Shown here piece after piece: positions 56,001-64,000 of a DNA stretch of 64,000 bases; within the stretch, counting starts at the first letter, position 1; each line of letters opens with the position of its first letter. Origin of the DNA: Prochlorococcus sp. AG-402-L18. GTDB taxonomy: Bacteria; Cyanobacteriota; Cyanobacteriia; PCC-6307; Cyanobiaceae. The stretch lies in NCBI GenBank assembly GCA_003216725.1, contig QCIL01000002.1, positions 62,001-126,000 on the forward strand. The letters run 5' to 3'. The notes beneath the pieces are model-generated. The model was not told the DNA's origin, made no database searches, and was given only the letters and a program-made list of their open reading frames with translations. The position numbers were made by a program, and so were the translations under genes.

Positions 56001-56598
56001 CTGTTGTTTCCATTGTTATAGATACCATTATAGGGATATCTAAATTTTTACTATTAAGTACTTCTTTTGATGCTAATAAGGCAGATTTAATTTGCAATAC
56101 ATCTTGGCAAGTTTCAATTAAAAGAAGATCAACTCCTCCATCTATAAGACCATATATTTGTTCTTTATATGATTGCTTTAATTCATCAAAATCTATATGT
56201 CCTAATGTGGGTAATTTAGTGGTTGGTCCAATTGAACCAGCAACAAACCTTGGTTTGTTAACTGATGCATATTTGGAAGCAGCATTTTTTGCTATTAATG
56301 CAGCATTTTTATTTATTTCATATGCTTTATCTGCAATATCATATTCTTCAAGAACTATGGATGAGGCTCCAAAAGTATTAGTTTCTATAACATGACAACC
56401 TGCTTCTAAAAATGAATTATGAACCTTTTCAACTACTTTTGGTGATGACAAAACAAGGTTTTCATTACAACCTTCTAATTCTTTTCCTCCAAAGTCATCT
56501 GAAGAAAGATTTAAGTTCTGAAAAGATGTTCCAGTACCTCCGTCAAAAATAATTAATGGCTTTTCTTCTCTATTTAAAAAGGTTCTGAAAGATTCCAT
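53032..56598 (-). CDS. metH: Cobalamin-dependent methionine synthase
   Basis: MetH moves methyl from 5-methyl-THF through cobalamin to homocysteine. The 1188-residue protein shows all modules: homocysteine domain (1-320) with zinc Cys227, Cys293 and Cys294; pterin-binding domain (about 340-620; VGERLNASGS); cap (about 640-730); B12-binding domain with the lower-ligand motif GDVHDIG (His746); and C-terminal AdoMet-reactivation domain (about 930-1188; YRGARYSFGYPACP). The B12 or pseudo-B12 would come from a pathway that includes CobN and CobU of this window. Confidence 0.98.
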   Translation of the reverse strand: MESFRTFLNREEKPLIIFDGGTGTSFQNLNLSSDDFGGKELEGCNENLVLSSPKVVEKVHNSFLEAGCHVIETNTFGASSIVLEEYDIADKAYEINKNAALIAKNAASKYASVNKPRFVAGSIGPTTKLPTLGHIDFDELKQSYKEQIYGLIDGGVDLLLIETCQDVLQIKSALLASKEVLNSKNLDIPIMVSITMETTGTMLVGSDIASALTILEPFNIDILGLNCATGPEQMKEHIKYLSENSPFAISCIPNAGLPENIGGVAHYRLKPIELKMQLMNFIYDFNVQLIGGCCGTTPDHIKYLSSIIDEIIDNERSNEKGKNNSSGYIPSASSIYNSVPYKQDNSILIVGERLNASGSKKVRELLNKDDWDGLVSIAKQQQKENAHVLDVNVDYVGRDGVKDMKEITSRLVTNINLPLMIDSTDADKMESGLKSAGGKCIINSTNYEDGDQRFDQVLNLALGYGSGLVVGTIDEDGMARNANKKYKIVKRAINRTRECGLSDYELFFDPLALPISTGIEEDRLNAKETITAISKIRENFPDIHIILGISNISFGLSPLSRINLNSIFLDECIKAGLDSAIIAPNKILPLSKISEETKKLCLDLIYDKREFEDDICIYDPLVELTKAFQDLSIQDFKKASLENKNLTLEESLKNHIIDGEKIGLEDQLNKALEKYKPLEIINTFLLDGMKVVGDLFGSGQMQLPFVLQSAETMKFAVSILEPYMETVDENISNGKLLIATVKGDVHDIGKNLVDIILTNNGYDVINLGIKQDVSAIIDAQKKHKADCIAMSGLLVKSTAFMKDNLEAFNKENISVPVILGGAALTPKFVNEDCSKIYKGKILYGKDAFTDLKFMNEYMDNKKKGNWSNTQGFINKEGININLASSKTNSELVNKSISIDPETSKLNLKENLTRSKFINEEEPIQAPFLGTKVLYDVDIDLNKLIFYLDKKALFSGQWQIKKGKNQSVDEYNYYLDSYAKPLLDKWLEIILEKKLISPKAVYGYFRCGRKDNSVFLFDDKSLNKISQFNFPRQKSGNNLCIADFYCDLKNDKPIDIFPMQAVTMGDISSEYSQKLFKEDKYSDYLLFHGLTVQLAEALAEYVHALIRIECGFRTEEPDKNREILAQKYRGARYSFGYPACPKVSDSNIQLSLLDAKRINLTMDESEQLHPEQSTTAIISLHSKAKYFSA

Positions 56599-56615
56599 TT
56601 ATTGCAAATCGATTT

Positions 56616-57533
56616 TTATATTGAGATTCTGGTTACCCAATTATCATAGTCTTGAGAACGTCCTTCTGTTATTTCTATAAGCTTATTTTTTAATTTATTC
56701 ATTATCGGTCTTTCAACATTTAATTCTGTTGATTCAATTTTTTTAACTGGTGTAATTTTTGCTGCTGTACCAGTTAGAAATACTTCATCTGCGATTAATA
56801 ATTCTGTTTTATCAACAGGCCTTTCAATTACATTTATTCCAAATGATTTTGCTAATTCAATTACACTAGCTCTAGTAATACCCTCAAGGATATCTTGATC
56901 AACACCTGGAGTGATTAAGTCTCCATTTCTTACAATAAATAAATTCATACCACTAGCTTCGCTGACTTTACCACTTGAATTTAAGAGTAACGCTTCATCA
57001 AACCCCGATAAACTAGCCTCTGTTTTAGCTAATGAACTAGTAATATAAGCTCCACTTATTTTTCCTCGCAATGGGAGGGATCTATCTTCTTGCCTAGTCC
57101 AACTACTCATTCTACAAGAAACACCATCTGGGGATAGATAATCACCAAGTTCAATACAGTAAACAAAGAAATCTGTTTCAATATTGTGTAACCTTGGAGC
57201 TATACCTAAATCGCTTGTATATACAAATGGTCTTATATAAATAGGTTTTTTTGGCTTGTTTCTTTTTATAATTGCTTCTAAAGCTTTAAAAATATATTCT
57301 TCAGAAATATCGGTTAAGAGTAATTTTGCACTTTGAGATAATCTTTTTATGTGTTTATCAGTTCTAAACAATAGGAATTCTTCTTTATTCGAAGGGTTAG
57401 GTATCGCTCTCATTCCTCCAAATGCAGCAGTACCATAATGTAAAGCATGAGTAGCTATTGATATTTTTGCATCTTTAAATGGAATACATTTACCTTCGAA
57501 CCAGGCGTATGGAAGAAATTCATGCATATTCAA
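56616..57533 (-). CDS. ilvE: Branched-chain amino acid aminotransferase
   Basis: 305 residues, PLP fold type IV. Visible are the N-terminal AWFEGKCIPFKDAKISIATHALHYGTA pattern, the PLP-Lys region GKISGAYITSSLAKTEA, the DEALLLNSSGKVSEASGMNLF motif and VFLTGTAAKITPV. It performs the last step of Ile, Val and Leu synthesis. ATG 57533 or the ATG two codons later may be used. It lies 17 bp upstream of metH on the same strand. Confidence 0.95.
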   Translation of the reverse strand: MNMHEFLPYAWFEGKCIPFKDAKISIATHALHYGTAAFGGMRAIPNPSNKEEFLLFRTDKHIKRLSQSAKLLLTDISEEYIFKALEAIIKRNKPKKPIYIRPFVYTSDLGIAPRLHNIETDFFVYCIELGDYLSPDGVSCRMSSWTRQEDRSLPLRGKISGAYITSSLAKTEASLSGFDEALLLNSSGKVSEASGMNLFIVRNGDLITPGVDQDILEGITRASVIELAKSFGINVIERPVDKTELLIADEVFLTGTAAKITPVKKIESTELNVERPIMNKLKNKLIEITEGRSQDYDNWVTRISI

Positions 57534-57599
57534 TTTATTTAATTAAGGTAAACTTGTTTTATCTTACTTAAGTATTCTAAACCTTATTTATATATAAAA

Positions 57600-60500
57600 A
57601 TGCACAGGATATTAAATATAGCAGGAAATGAAAAGAATAAGGATGATTTAATTGAGCAACCAGCGGCAGATTTTATTTTTATAACAAGTGTCAAAGCTGA
57701 TTTAAATCTTATATCAAACTTATTGTTAGAAAAGGAATTTTCTTCATTAAAAAATAATATAAGAGCTTTAGAAATTTCTAATTTAAATTCCTCAGCTCAA
57801 ATAGATAATTATTTATTAAAAACAATTAATTATGCAAAAGTTGTCGTACTAAGAATTTTTGGAGATAAAGGTACATGGAACTATGGAATTGAACAACTTT
57901 TAAATTGGCAAGCAGTCAATAAAAAAAGGAAGTTAGTAATCCTATCAGGCACTGTTGATCAGGAAGTTTCTTTATGTGAAATAAGTAGTATAGATAAAAA
58001 TATTGCATTAAATATTTCTAGATTACTAAGATCAGGAGGACAGGATAATTATAGAAAATTTCTTAATTGTTTAAATTATCTACAGGTAAATGAAAAATTA
58101 ATTCCTGATAAGTTTTTGAATATTACTTTTTATGCAGATCCTTATTTATATGATTGGAAAATTGAAAAAGGCGAAAAGATTGGAATAATATCCTATAAAT
58201 CACTTTTTTTGGCTAATGAAATTGAAGTAAACGAAAAACTTAACTTACAGTTAAGAAAATGCGGACTTTCGCCTAAAACATTTTTTATTTCAACACTAAA
58301 AGATCATATTATTCAAAAGAAATTAATAGACATTTTTAAAAAAGAAGATATTAAACTAATAATTACCACAACTTCATTTTCTTCATCTCAAATCAAAAAT
58401 AACGAATTAATTGAAAATTCTACCAATATTTTTACTACTCTTAAAATTCCAATTTTACAGCTTCTTTCTTCCAATATTTCAAGAAGAAATTGGTTAAATT
58501 CATCCATTGGAATGAATTCATCTGATTTATTGATGCAAATAATTATTCCTGAATTTGATGGAAGAATTACTACCTGTCCTTCAGCATTTAAAGAAATAAT
58601 TTCTGAAAAAAATACACTCTACAGTGAAATAAGCAGTTACAAAGCTTATCAAGAAGGTATTAAATGGATTTCAAAATTCGCAACAAATTATGTGAAACTT
58701 CAAAAACTTAATAATTTTGATAAAAAAATTTGTTTAGTAATAAGTAATTATCCAGTAAAGAATGGAAGAATTGGTAATGGTGTTGGTCTTAATACACCAT
58801 CTTCGATAATAAATATTCTTAACTGGTTAAAAGAAGAAGGTTATGATCTTGGATCTTGTAATTATCCTCAAGATTCATCGGAATTAATGTCAATACTTAT
58901 AAAAACAAGAACTAATGATCTTGAATCTCAAAATAATAAACCATTAGATTACTTACCACTTAGTGAATATTTACAATATTGGAATTATTTAGAACTTGAA
59001 CCAAAAAATACTATTGTTAATCGTTGGGGCAAACCATCAGAAGCGATCGATCTTGATAATGAAGGCTTCTCAATAAATGGTCTTAGATTTGGAAAAATAA
59101 CATTATTGATTCAACCTCAACGAGGATACGATGCTTACACTGATAAAGATATTCATTCTCCTGATCTTCCACCTCCTCATAGATATTTAGCTCAATATTA
59201 TTGGATAGAAAAAGTTTTTAGTGCAAATGCTATATGCCATATTGGTAAACATGGGACTGTTGAATGGTTACCTGGCAAATCTATAGGTCTCAGCAATAAA
59301 TGTTTCCCAAATATTATTTGCCCCGCTATACCTAATATATATCCCTTTATCGTAAATGATCCTGGTGAAGGCTCCCAGGCTAAAAGAAGAACTGCTGCCA
59401 CAATTATTGATCATTTAACCCCTCCTTTGGATAGGTCAGAATTATATGGAAAATATTCAATTTTGGAGAAATATTTAGATGAATATTTTGAGGCAAAATT
59501 ATTAAATTCTAATCGTATTGAAATTATAGAAAAGGCCATTTTTGATTTAATTAATAATGATTTTAGCGAAATTACTTTAAATTTTAAAAATAATCAAATT
59601 GAAGAGATTGATTCCTTTCTTTGCAAAATTAAAGAATCTCAAATTAGGACAGGTTTGCATGTTTTTGGCAATAGGCAGAATGACATTAATGAAATAAATT
59701 TATTCTTGTGTATTGCTAGAGTGCCAAATGCCAATCGAATTGGTGTTGTTCAATATATAGCAAAACATTTAAAACTAGATTTGGATCCCTGGACAAATAA
59801 ATATGATCAAAAGTTATCAGAAAAGGATAAAAAAATATTATTTACTTTTTCTAACAAAAATATTTTAAACTTTAGAATGGCTATTGAGTTTTTGGAACAA
59901 CAAGCAAAATACATAATATATTTGTTTTTTTATAAAAATATTGCCAATATAAAAAATCTAGAAAAATATAAAAATCAAAAAATTATAGACTATTTCTTTA
60001 ATGAAAAAAAGCACAATAAGTATTTTTTATTATTAAAAAATGAAATCCTATATCCAATTATTAATTCTTCAATTAATGAGAAATTATCATTTATTAATTC
60101 ATTAAATGGACAATATGTAAAAAGTGGCCCATCTGGAGCCCCTACGAGAGGTAAAACTGAAGCATTACCTACTGGTAAAAATTTCTTTTCAGTTGATTCT
60201 AGAGGATTGCCAACTGAATCGGCATGGAGTGTTGGTTGTCAATCCGCGTCTCAAATACTTGATTTATACAAGCAAGAAAATGGAGAAGATTTAAAAAATA
60301 TAGCAATATCTGTATGGGCAACATCTACAATGAGAAATGGTGGTGAAGACATTTGTCAAATACTATATCTATTAGGAGTACAACCTATTTGGGATGGACC
60401 TTCAAGAAGAGTAATAGATTTAGAAATCATACCTTTATCTATACTCGAAAGACCAAGGGTTGATGTTACTTTAAGGATTTCGGGAATGTTTAGAGATGCA

Positions 60501-61337
60501 TTTCCCCAGTTAGTTAAATTAACTTTTAAAGCAATAAATCTTATTTCCAATCTTAATGAGAATGTTGAATTTAACCCTCTTGCTAGAGCATTAAAGGATG
60601 GTGAACCAATTAATCGTATATTTGGGTCCGCGCCAGGTTCATATGGAGCTGGTCTACAAGAACTAATTTCAAATTCAAATTGGGAAAATATTGATGATTT
60701 TGGAGAATCTTTTCTTAATTGGAGTAAGTGGATTTACAGTGATAATCTTGAACCTATAGAGGACAAAAAATCATTAGAAAACGCTCTAAAAAATGTTCAG
60801 CTAGTTGTTCATAACCAAGATAATAAGGAACATGATATTTTAGATTCTGATGACTATTATCAGTTTCAGGGTGGTTTATCTTCAGCAGTAAAAAAGTTGA
60901 GAGGTAAATTACCTGAAATGTATCATGGTGATTTATCTAAATTTGGATTATCTAAAATTTCAAAATTACAAGATGAAATTAATAAGGTTGTTATATCAAG
61001 AATTCTTAACCCTAAATGGATAAACGGAATGAAGGAAAATGGTTATAAAGGAGCGTTTGAATTTTCAGCGACACTTGATTACTTATATGCTTTTGATGCT
61101 TCTACTGAAGTAGTGTCAGATTGGTGTTATGAGGATGTTTATAAATCATGGTTGTGTGATCGGGATCTTAGGAATTTCTTTCTTGAGAATAATCCATGGG
61201 CTTTAAGAGATATTGCACAAAGATTTCTTGAAATTGTCAATAGAAAAATGTGGAATAATTGTTCTTCTGATGTTATTGAAAATTTAAAGAACATAATTAT
61301 TAATACTGATTCAATAATTGAAAAGAATGAATTCTGA
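57600..61337 (+). CDS. cobN: Cobaltochelatase subunit CobN
   Basis: CobN is the large subunit that inserts cobalt into hydrogenobyrinate diamide on the aerobic-type B12 route. The 1245-residue protein shares with ChlH the motif CHIGKHGTVEWLPGK near residue 548, and has PPPHRYLAQYYW, SGPSGAPTRGKTEALPTGKNF near 845, and the C-terminal ILNPKWINGMKENGYKGAFEF. In cyanobacteria it is thought to use ChlI/ChlD-type ATPases because CobS and CobT are missing; neither is in this window. It is divergent from ilvE with 66 bp between. Confidence 0.96.
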   Translation: MHRILNIAGNEKNKDDLIEQPAADFIFITSVKADLNLISNLLLEKEFSSLKNNIRALEISNLNSSAQIDNYLLKTINYAKVVVLRIFGDKGTWNYGIEQLLNWQAVNKKRKLVILSGTVDQEVSLCEISSIDKNIALNISRLLRSGGQDNYRKFLNCLNYLQVNEKLIPDKFLNITFYADPYLYDWKIEKGEKIGIISYKSLFLANEIEVNEKLNLQLRKCGLSPKTFFISTLKDHIIQKKLIDIFKKEDIKLIITTTSFSSSQIKNNELIENSTNIFTTLKIPILQLLSSNISRRNWLNSSIGMNSSDLLMQIIIPEFDGRITTCPSAFKEIISEKNTLYSEISSYKAYQEGIKWISKFATNYVKLQKLNNFDKKICLVISNYPVKNGRIGNGVGLNTPSSIINILNWLKEEGYDLGSCNYPQDSSELMSILIKTRTNDLESQNNKPLDYLPLSEYLQYWNYLELEPKNTIVNRWGKPSEAIDLDNEGFSINGLRFGKITLLIQPQRGYDAYTDKDIHSPDLPPPHRYLAQYYWIEKVFSANAICHIGKHGTVEWLPGKSIGLSNKCFPNIICPAIPNIYPFIVNDPGEGSQAKRRTAATIIDHLTPPLDRSELYGKYSILEKYLDEYFEAKLLNSNRIEIIEKAIFDLINNDFSEITLNFKNNQIEEIDSFLCKIKESQIRTGLHVFGNRQNDINEINLFLCIARVPNANRIGVVQYIAKHLKLDLDPWTNKYDQKLSEKDKKILFTFSNKNILNFRMAIEFLEQQAKYIIYLFFYKNIANIKNLEKYKNQKIIDYFFNEKKHNKYFLLLKNEILYPIINSSINEKLSFINSLNGQYVKSGPSGAPTRGKTEALPTGKNFFSVDSRGLPTESAWSVGCQSASQILDLYKQENGEDLKNIAISVWATSTMRNGGEDICQILYLLGVQPIWDGPSRRVIDLEIIPLSILERPRVDVTLRISGMFRDAFPQLVKLTFKAINLISNLNENVEFNPLARALKDGEPINRIFGSAPGSYGAGLQELISNSNWENIDDFGESFLNWSKWIYSDNLEPIEDKKSLENALKNVQLVVHNQDNKEHDILDSDDYYQFQGGLSSAVKKLRGKLPEMYHGDLSKFGLSKISKLQDEINKVVISRILNPKWINGMKENGYKGAFEFSATLDYLYAFDASTEVVSDWCYEDVYKSWLCDRDLRNFFLENNPWALRDIAQRFLEIVNRKMWNNCSSDVIENLKNIIINTDSIIEKNEF

Positions 61338-61338
61338 A

Positions 61339-61986
61339 TTATCTGCCTAATAGTGAAAGTCCATGACTATCTGTTCCGCATGTTTTTAGCATTGAATATT
61401 TATCTGCTAATTTATCTATTTCTGAACAGACAAATAAACTAGGATTCCATACTTCATTAAGTTCATAATCGTACCAAACCTCTATTCCATCAATACCTTG
61501 TATTTTGGCCTCTGGAATTAATTTATAAAAGGGAATCCTGTACCTCGCTGGATGAGCAAGAAATGATAATCCACCAGCTAAATTTATTGCTTTAACAACA
61601 GATTTAATATTTAAATCATTACCTATTGGAGATTCTCCATGGATGTAGGGATTAAGGTATCTACTTTTTATATCTATTCCCAATCCAATTACATGCACTA
61701 AACATCCTAGAATTAAACAATTAATTTCTATTCCTGAAATTAATGTAAAAGAATCTTTAGGATACTTTTTGAGTATATTATTTTTTTTTATATATTCATG
61801 AGCTTTAATTGTATGATGATCGGTTATTGATAAAAATTTCAAGTTATTTTTATAAGCTTGTTCTAAAAGATCATAAGGTTCTAGACTTCCATCACTAAAT
61901 TTTGTATGACAGTGAAAATTAATATTTTTGGGACAACTATATTTATTAATATTGGAAGTTAATTTTATTAAATCTGCCCTATTCAT
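61339..61986 (-). CDS. PHP-domain metal-dependent phosphoesterase
   Basis: 215 residues. Metal-ligand motifs of the PHP family are visible: FHCHTKFSDGS near residue 24, ITDHHT near 56, AHPARY near 146, and GTDSHG near the end. Relatives include 3',5'-nucleoside bisphosphate phosphatase (YciV/RnaAM) and PolC exonuclease domains; the substrate here is open. It overlaps hemJ by 8 bp and converges on cobN (1 bp gap). Confidence 0.85.
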   Translation of the reverse strand: MNRADLIKLTSNINKYSCPKNINFHCHTKFSDGSLEPYDLLEQAYKNNLKFLSITDHHTIKAHEYIKKNNILKKYPKDSFTLISGIEINCLILGCLVHVIGLGIDIKSRYLNPYIHGESPIGNDLNIKSVVKAINLAGGLSFLAHPARYRIPFYKLIPEAKIQGIDGIEVWYDYELNEVWNPSLFVCSEIDKLADKYSMLKTCGTDSHGLSLLGR

Positions 61987-62545
61987 TACTTAATGAATTC
62001 TCATTTTTCTTTCTAATCTTTGCATATAATTGTATTGAAGCCAACATGAAAATAACAAGTCCAACTAGACTCCATGTCGCAACACTGGTTGGAAAATTAT
62101 TTTTAAAAATAACTAAAAGAACAATTATAAATAATAATAAAGTAGGCAATTCATTTAATAATCTTAGGTTTTTTGCTGAAATGGTTGAGGTACCATTTTG
62201 TAATGAATACATTATTTTGTAACAATAAGAATGATAAATTACTAAACCCAAAACAAAAGAGATTTTAATTTGCAACCACTTCTCATTTAACCAACTTGGT
62301 TGCATAATAACCATACATATAGCCATACTTAAAGCTAATATCATCCCAGGAGTGGTGATTATATTCGCCAACCTTTTTTCCATCAAGGTGTATTGTTTAT
62401 TAAAGGCAATCTTTAATTCATTATCCATATTTTTAGATTCTTCATGATATATAAAAAGTCTTACTAAATAAAAAAGTCCCGAAAACCAAACAATTACACC
62501 AATAATGTGAAGTGATTTAAACCAGAGATATGCTTCAGCTGCCAA
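61979..62545 (-). CDS. hemJ: Protoporphyrinogen oxidase HemJ
   Basis: 188 residues with about four to five spans. The N-terminal WFKSLHIIGVIVWFSGLFYL includes the conserved His, and the middle carries LANIITTPGMILAL. HemJ converts protoporphyrinogen IX to protoporphyrin IX, the branch-point substrate for heme and for ChlH-driven chlorophyll synthesis. It resembles CopD-like membrane proteins, but length and motifs favour HemJ. It is translationally coupled to the PHP gene. Confidence 0.88.
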   Translation of the reverse strand: MAAEAYLWFKSLHIIGVIVWFSGLFYLVRLFIYHEESKNMDNELKIAFNKQYTLMEKRLANIITTPGMILALSMAICMVIMQPSWLNEKWLQIKISFVLGLVIYHSYCYKIMYSLQNGTSTISAKNLRLLNELPTLLLFIIVLLVIFKNNFPTSVATWSLVGLVIFMLASIQLYAKIRKKNENSLSNE

Positions 62546-62633
62546 ATTACTAGATTAATTTTTAAATATATATTTTTAATATAGTTATATTTAACAATAT
62601 CAAGAAATCTATTTTTCAAAAATTAATTAATAT

Positions 62634-64000
62634 TTATAACTCGTGAAAATATTCATATATATCATTTACTGAATTTTTTCCAAGTCCTTTAACTTTTGAT
62701 AAATCCTCTTTACTGGCTATTCTTATCGCGTCTATTGATTTGAAATGCTCAAGCAATTCTCTTATTCTTGATGGCCCTAATCCACTGATTTGGGACAGTT
62801 GTGACCTATTCATTCTTTTGGATCTTTTGTCTCTATGAAAAGATAATGCAAATCTATGTGCTTCATCTCTTATCCTTCTTAATAGAAGGACTCCTTTTTG
62901 ATTTTCATCAGTATCAAGAGACTTTGTAAAGCCTGGAATAAATATTTCTTCATTTTTTTTTGCCAATGAACATATAGTAACTTCTTCCTCAAGATTTAAT
63001 TCTTTTAATGCTTTAATAGCTGCATTTAACTGCCCTTTACCTCCGTCAATCATTATTAAATCAGGCCAATCTGATAGAAGTTCATTGTCTAATTTGCTAT
63101 TAGTTTTATCATTTAATATTGAAAAATCTCCTCCGCTTTTTTTAAATTTTGACCATTTTTTAAACCTTCTATGTATTACCTCATATATCGAAGCAAAATC
63201 ATCACTATGACCTATAAAAATGTTTGGATCTTTAATTTTATATTTCCTATAGTGCTGTTTAGAAGGAATACCATCAATAAAAACGACTTGTGATGCTACA
63301 GGATCTGTACCTTGAATATGGCTTATATCATAACCTTCAATTCTTTTTGGTTGTTCGCTTAATTCAAGTATTTGGGCAAGATCCTCAATTGATGATTCAT
63401 TGTCTTGTATCCCATTTAATATTCTATCTAATTCCAATTTCGCATTTTTTAAAACCATCTCTACAGTTTCATGTTTTTTATTTCTTTTTGGGATTATAAT
63501 TTTTACTTTCTTTTTTCTTAGCTCCGTTAACCAATCTTCTATGGTTGTTTGTTTTGGAATTTTATCTTGGATAAGAATTTCTGATGGTATTTCTACGCCT
63601 TCAACATTCATATAATGCTCTTCTAATACTCGTTGTAGAATAAGATTCTCATTTTCATTATTTAATTTTTGACTATATCCAATTCTCCCAATGAGCTTAC
63701 CAGACCTCATTTGGAAAATTTGTATACTAGCTACATTTTTTTCTGAAACTATTCCAAAGATATCTCTATTAATCGATGAATCTGGTATTGATATTTTTTG
63801 TGATTCAGTTAATAATTTTAAACCTGAAATTTGGTCCCTTATTTTCGCTGCATTCTCATAATCTAAATCATTTGAAAATTGCAGCATTTTTTTTTGTAAA
63901 AATATTTCTAAGTCATCATTTCTTCCCTGAAATATCATAGATACCTGTTTCATTATTTTTTTATAATCATCAGATGATATTACTTCTTGGCAAACACCTG
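62634..64000 (-). CDS. uvrC: Excinuclease ABC subunit C (N-terminus beyond window)
   Basis: UvrC makes the two incisions in nucleotide excision repair. At least 455 C-terminal residues are present, and the frame stays open to the right edge, so the GIY-YIG domain is outside the window. Seen are the UVR motif (LQFSNDLDYENAAKIRDQI), the RNase H-like second nuclease domain (IEGYDISHIQGTDPVASQVV and LIMIDGGKGQLNAA), RDEAHRFALSFHR, and a C-terminal helix-hairpin-helix pair (SGLGPSRIRELLEHF, KVKGLGKNSVNDIYEY). It cooperates with mfd. Confidence 0.96.
   Translation of the reverse strand, partial: GVCQEVISSDDYKKIMKQVSMIFQGRNDDLEIFLQKKMLQFSNDLDYENAAKIRDQISGLKLLTESQKISIPDSSINRDIFGIVSEKNVASIQIFQMRSGKLIGRIGYSQKLNNENENLILQRVLEEHYMNVEGVEIPSEILIQDKIPKQTTIEDWLTELRKKKVKIIIPKRNKKHETVEMVLKNAKLELDRILNGIQDNESSIEDLAQILELSEQPKRIEGYDISHIQGTDPVASQVVFIDGIPSKQHYRKYKIKDPNIFIGHSDDFASIYEVIHRRFKKWSKFKKSGGDFSILNDKTNSKLDNELLSDWPDLIMIDGGKGQLNAAIKALKELNLEEEVTICSLAKKNEEIFIPGFTKSLDTDENQKGVLLLRRIRDEAHRFALSFHRDKRSKRMNRSQLSQISGLGPSRIRELLEHFKSIDAIRIASKEDLSKVKGLGKNSVNDIYEYFHEL

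Noticed and set aside
55838-56395. 185-codon open frame on the + strand inside metH
   Set aside because: It lies fully antisense to a strongly supported metH; its product has no recognisable motif and looks like a mirror of the sense codons.

Overview
The window is a chromosomal segment of a marine picocyanobacterium, most probably a high-light-adapted Prochlorococcus. The evidence is very low GC, densely packed genes with many 4-20 bp overlaps, and cyanobacterial marker genes: chlH, acsF, psb30/ycf12, DUF565/Ycf20, CGLD27-like, and DUF2949/DUF3038/DUF4335/DUF2996/DUF3318. I see no prophage, IS element, CRISPR array or rRNA operon. This assignment and all functions rest on reading the sequence; no database search was run.

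Layout. 0-1 kb: the tail of an unknown gene, a roughly 660 bp non-coding stretch with one strong hairpin, and initiator tRNA-Met. 1-9 kb: an asparaginase-like protein, a CGLD27-like protein, RsfS, a DUF3318 protein, carB, an ABC exporter and an S4 protein. 9-15 kb: tpiA-folP, and chlH divergent from dapB. 15-19.5 kb: a run of cyanobacteria-specific genes and a UbiH-type monooxygenase. 19.5-29.5 kb: mfd, a TerC-family gene, fmt, the pmbA-like/tldD pair, acsF and a DUF2996 protein. 30-37.5 kb: an RNase R-like protein that has lost its catalytic residues, two half-size Gdt1 transporters, psb30, rpmF, and an FtsH-like protein with a destroyed zinc site beside an unknown membrane protein. 37.5-40.8 kb: a 2-Cys peroxiredoxin, then a loose cluster of tiny unknown ORFs ending in a ribbon-helix-helix (RHH) protein next to a CAT-anticodon tRNA. 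40.8-49.3 kb: trmL, cobU, a cytochrome b6f assembly factor (CCB), lptC, metG, a short catalytic RNB nuclease, rpsR, rpmG and pheT. 49.3-51.4 kb: three copies of a 48 bp palindrome-bearing repeat around a Trp-rich secreted mini-protein, followed by an RHH/J-domain fusion. 51.4-64 kb: an Ap4A phosphorylase-like protein, a DUF2237 protein, metH, ilvE, cobN, a PHP protein, hemJ and a partial uvrC.

How the genes fit together. Tetrapyrrole and cobalamin functions recur: chlH, acsF and hemJ for chlorophyll and heme; cobN and cobU for the corrinoid; metH as its consumer. Translation and methionine functions also recur: both Met tRNAs, metG, fmt, pheT, L32, L33, S18, RsfS and TrmL.

The most unusual content is: (1) two RNB-family proteins that split the RNase R layout, one with RNA-binding domains and no active site, the other with an active site and no recognisable RNA-binding domains; (2) a single-membrane-span FtsH-like pseudoprotease; (3) the 48 bp repeat locus with its RHH-J-domain neighbour; and (4) the tRNA-adjacent cluster of mini-genes, whose RHH gene is flanked by matching short palindromes.
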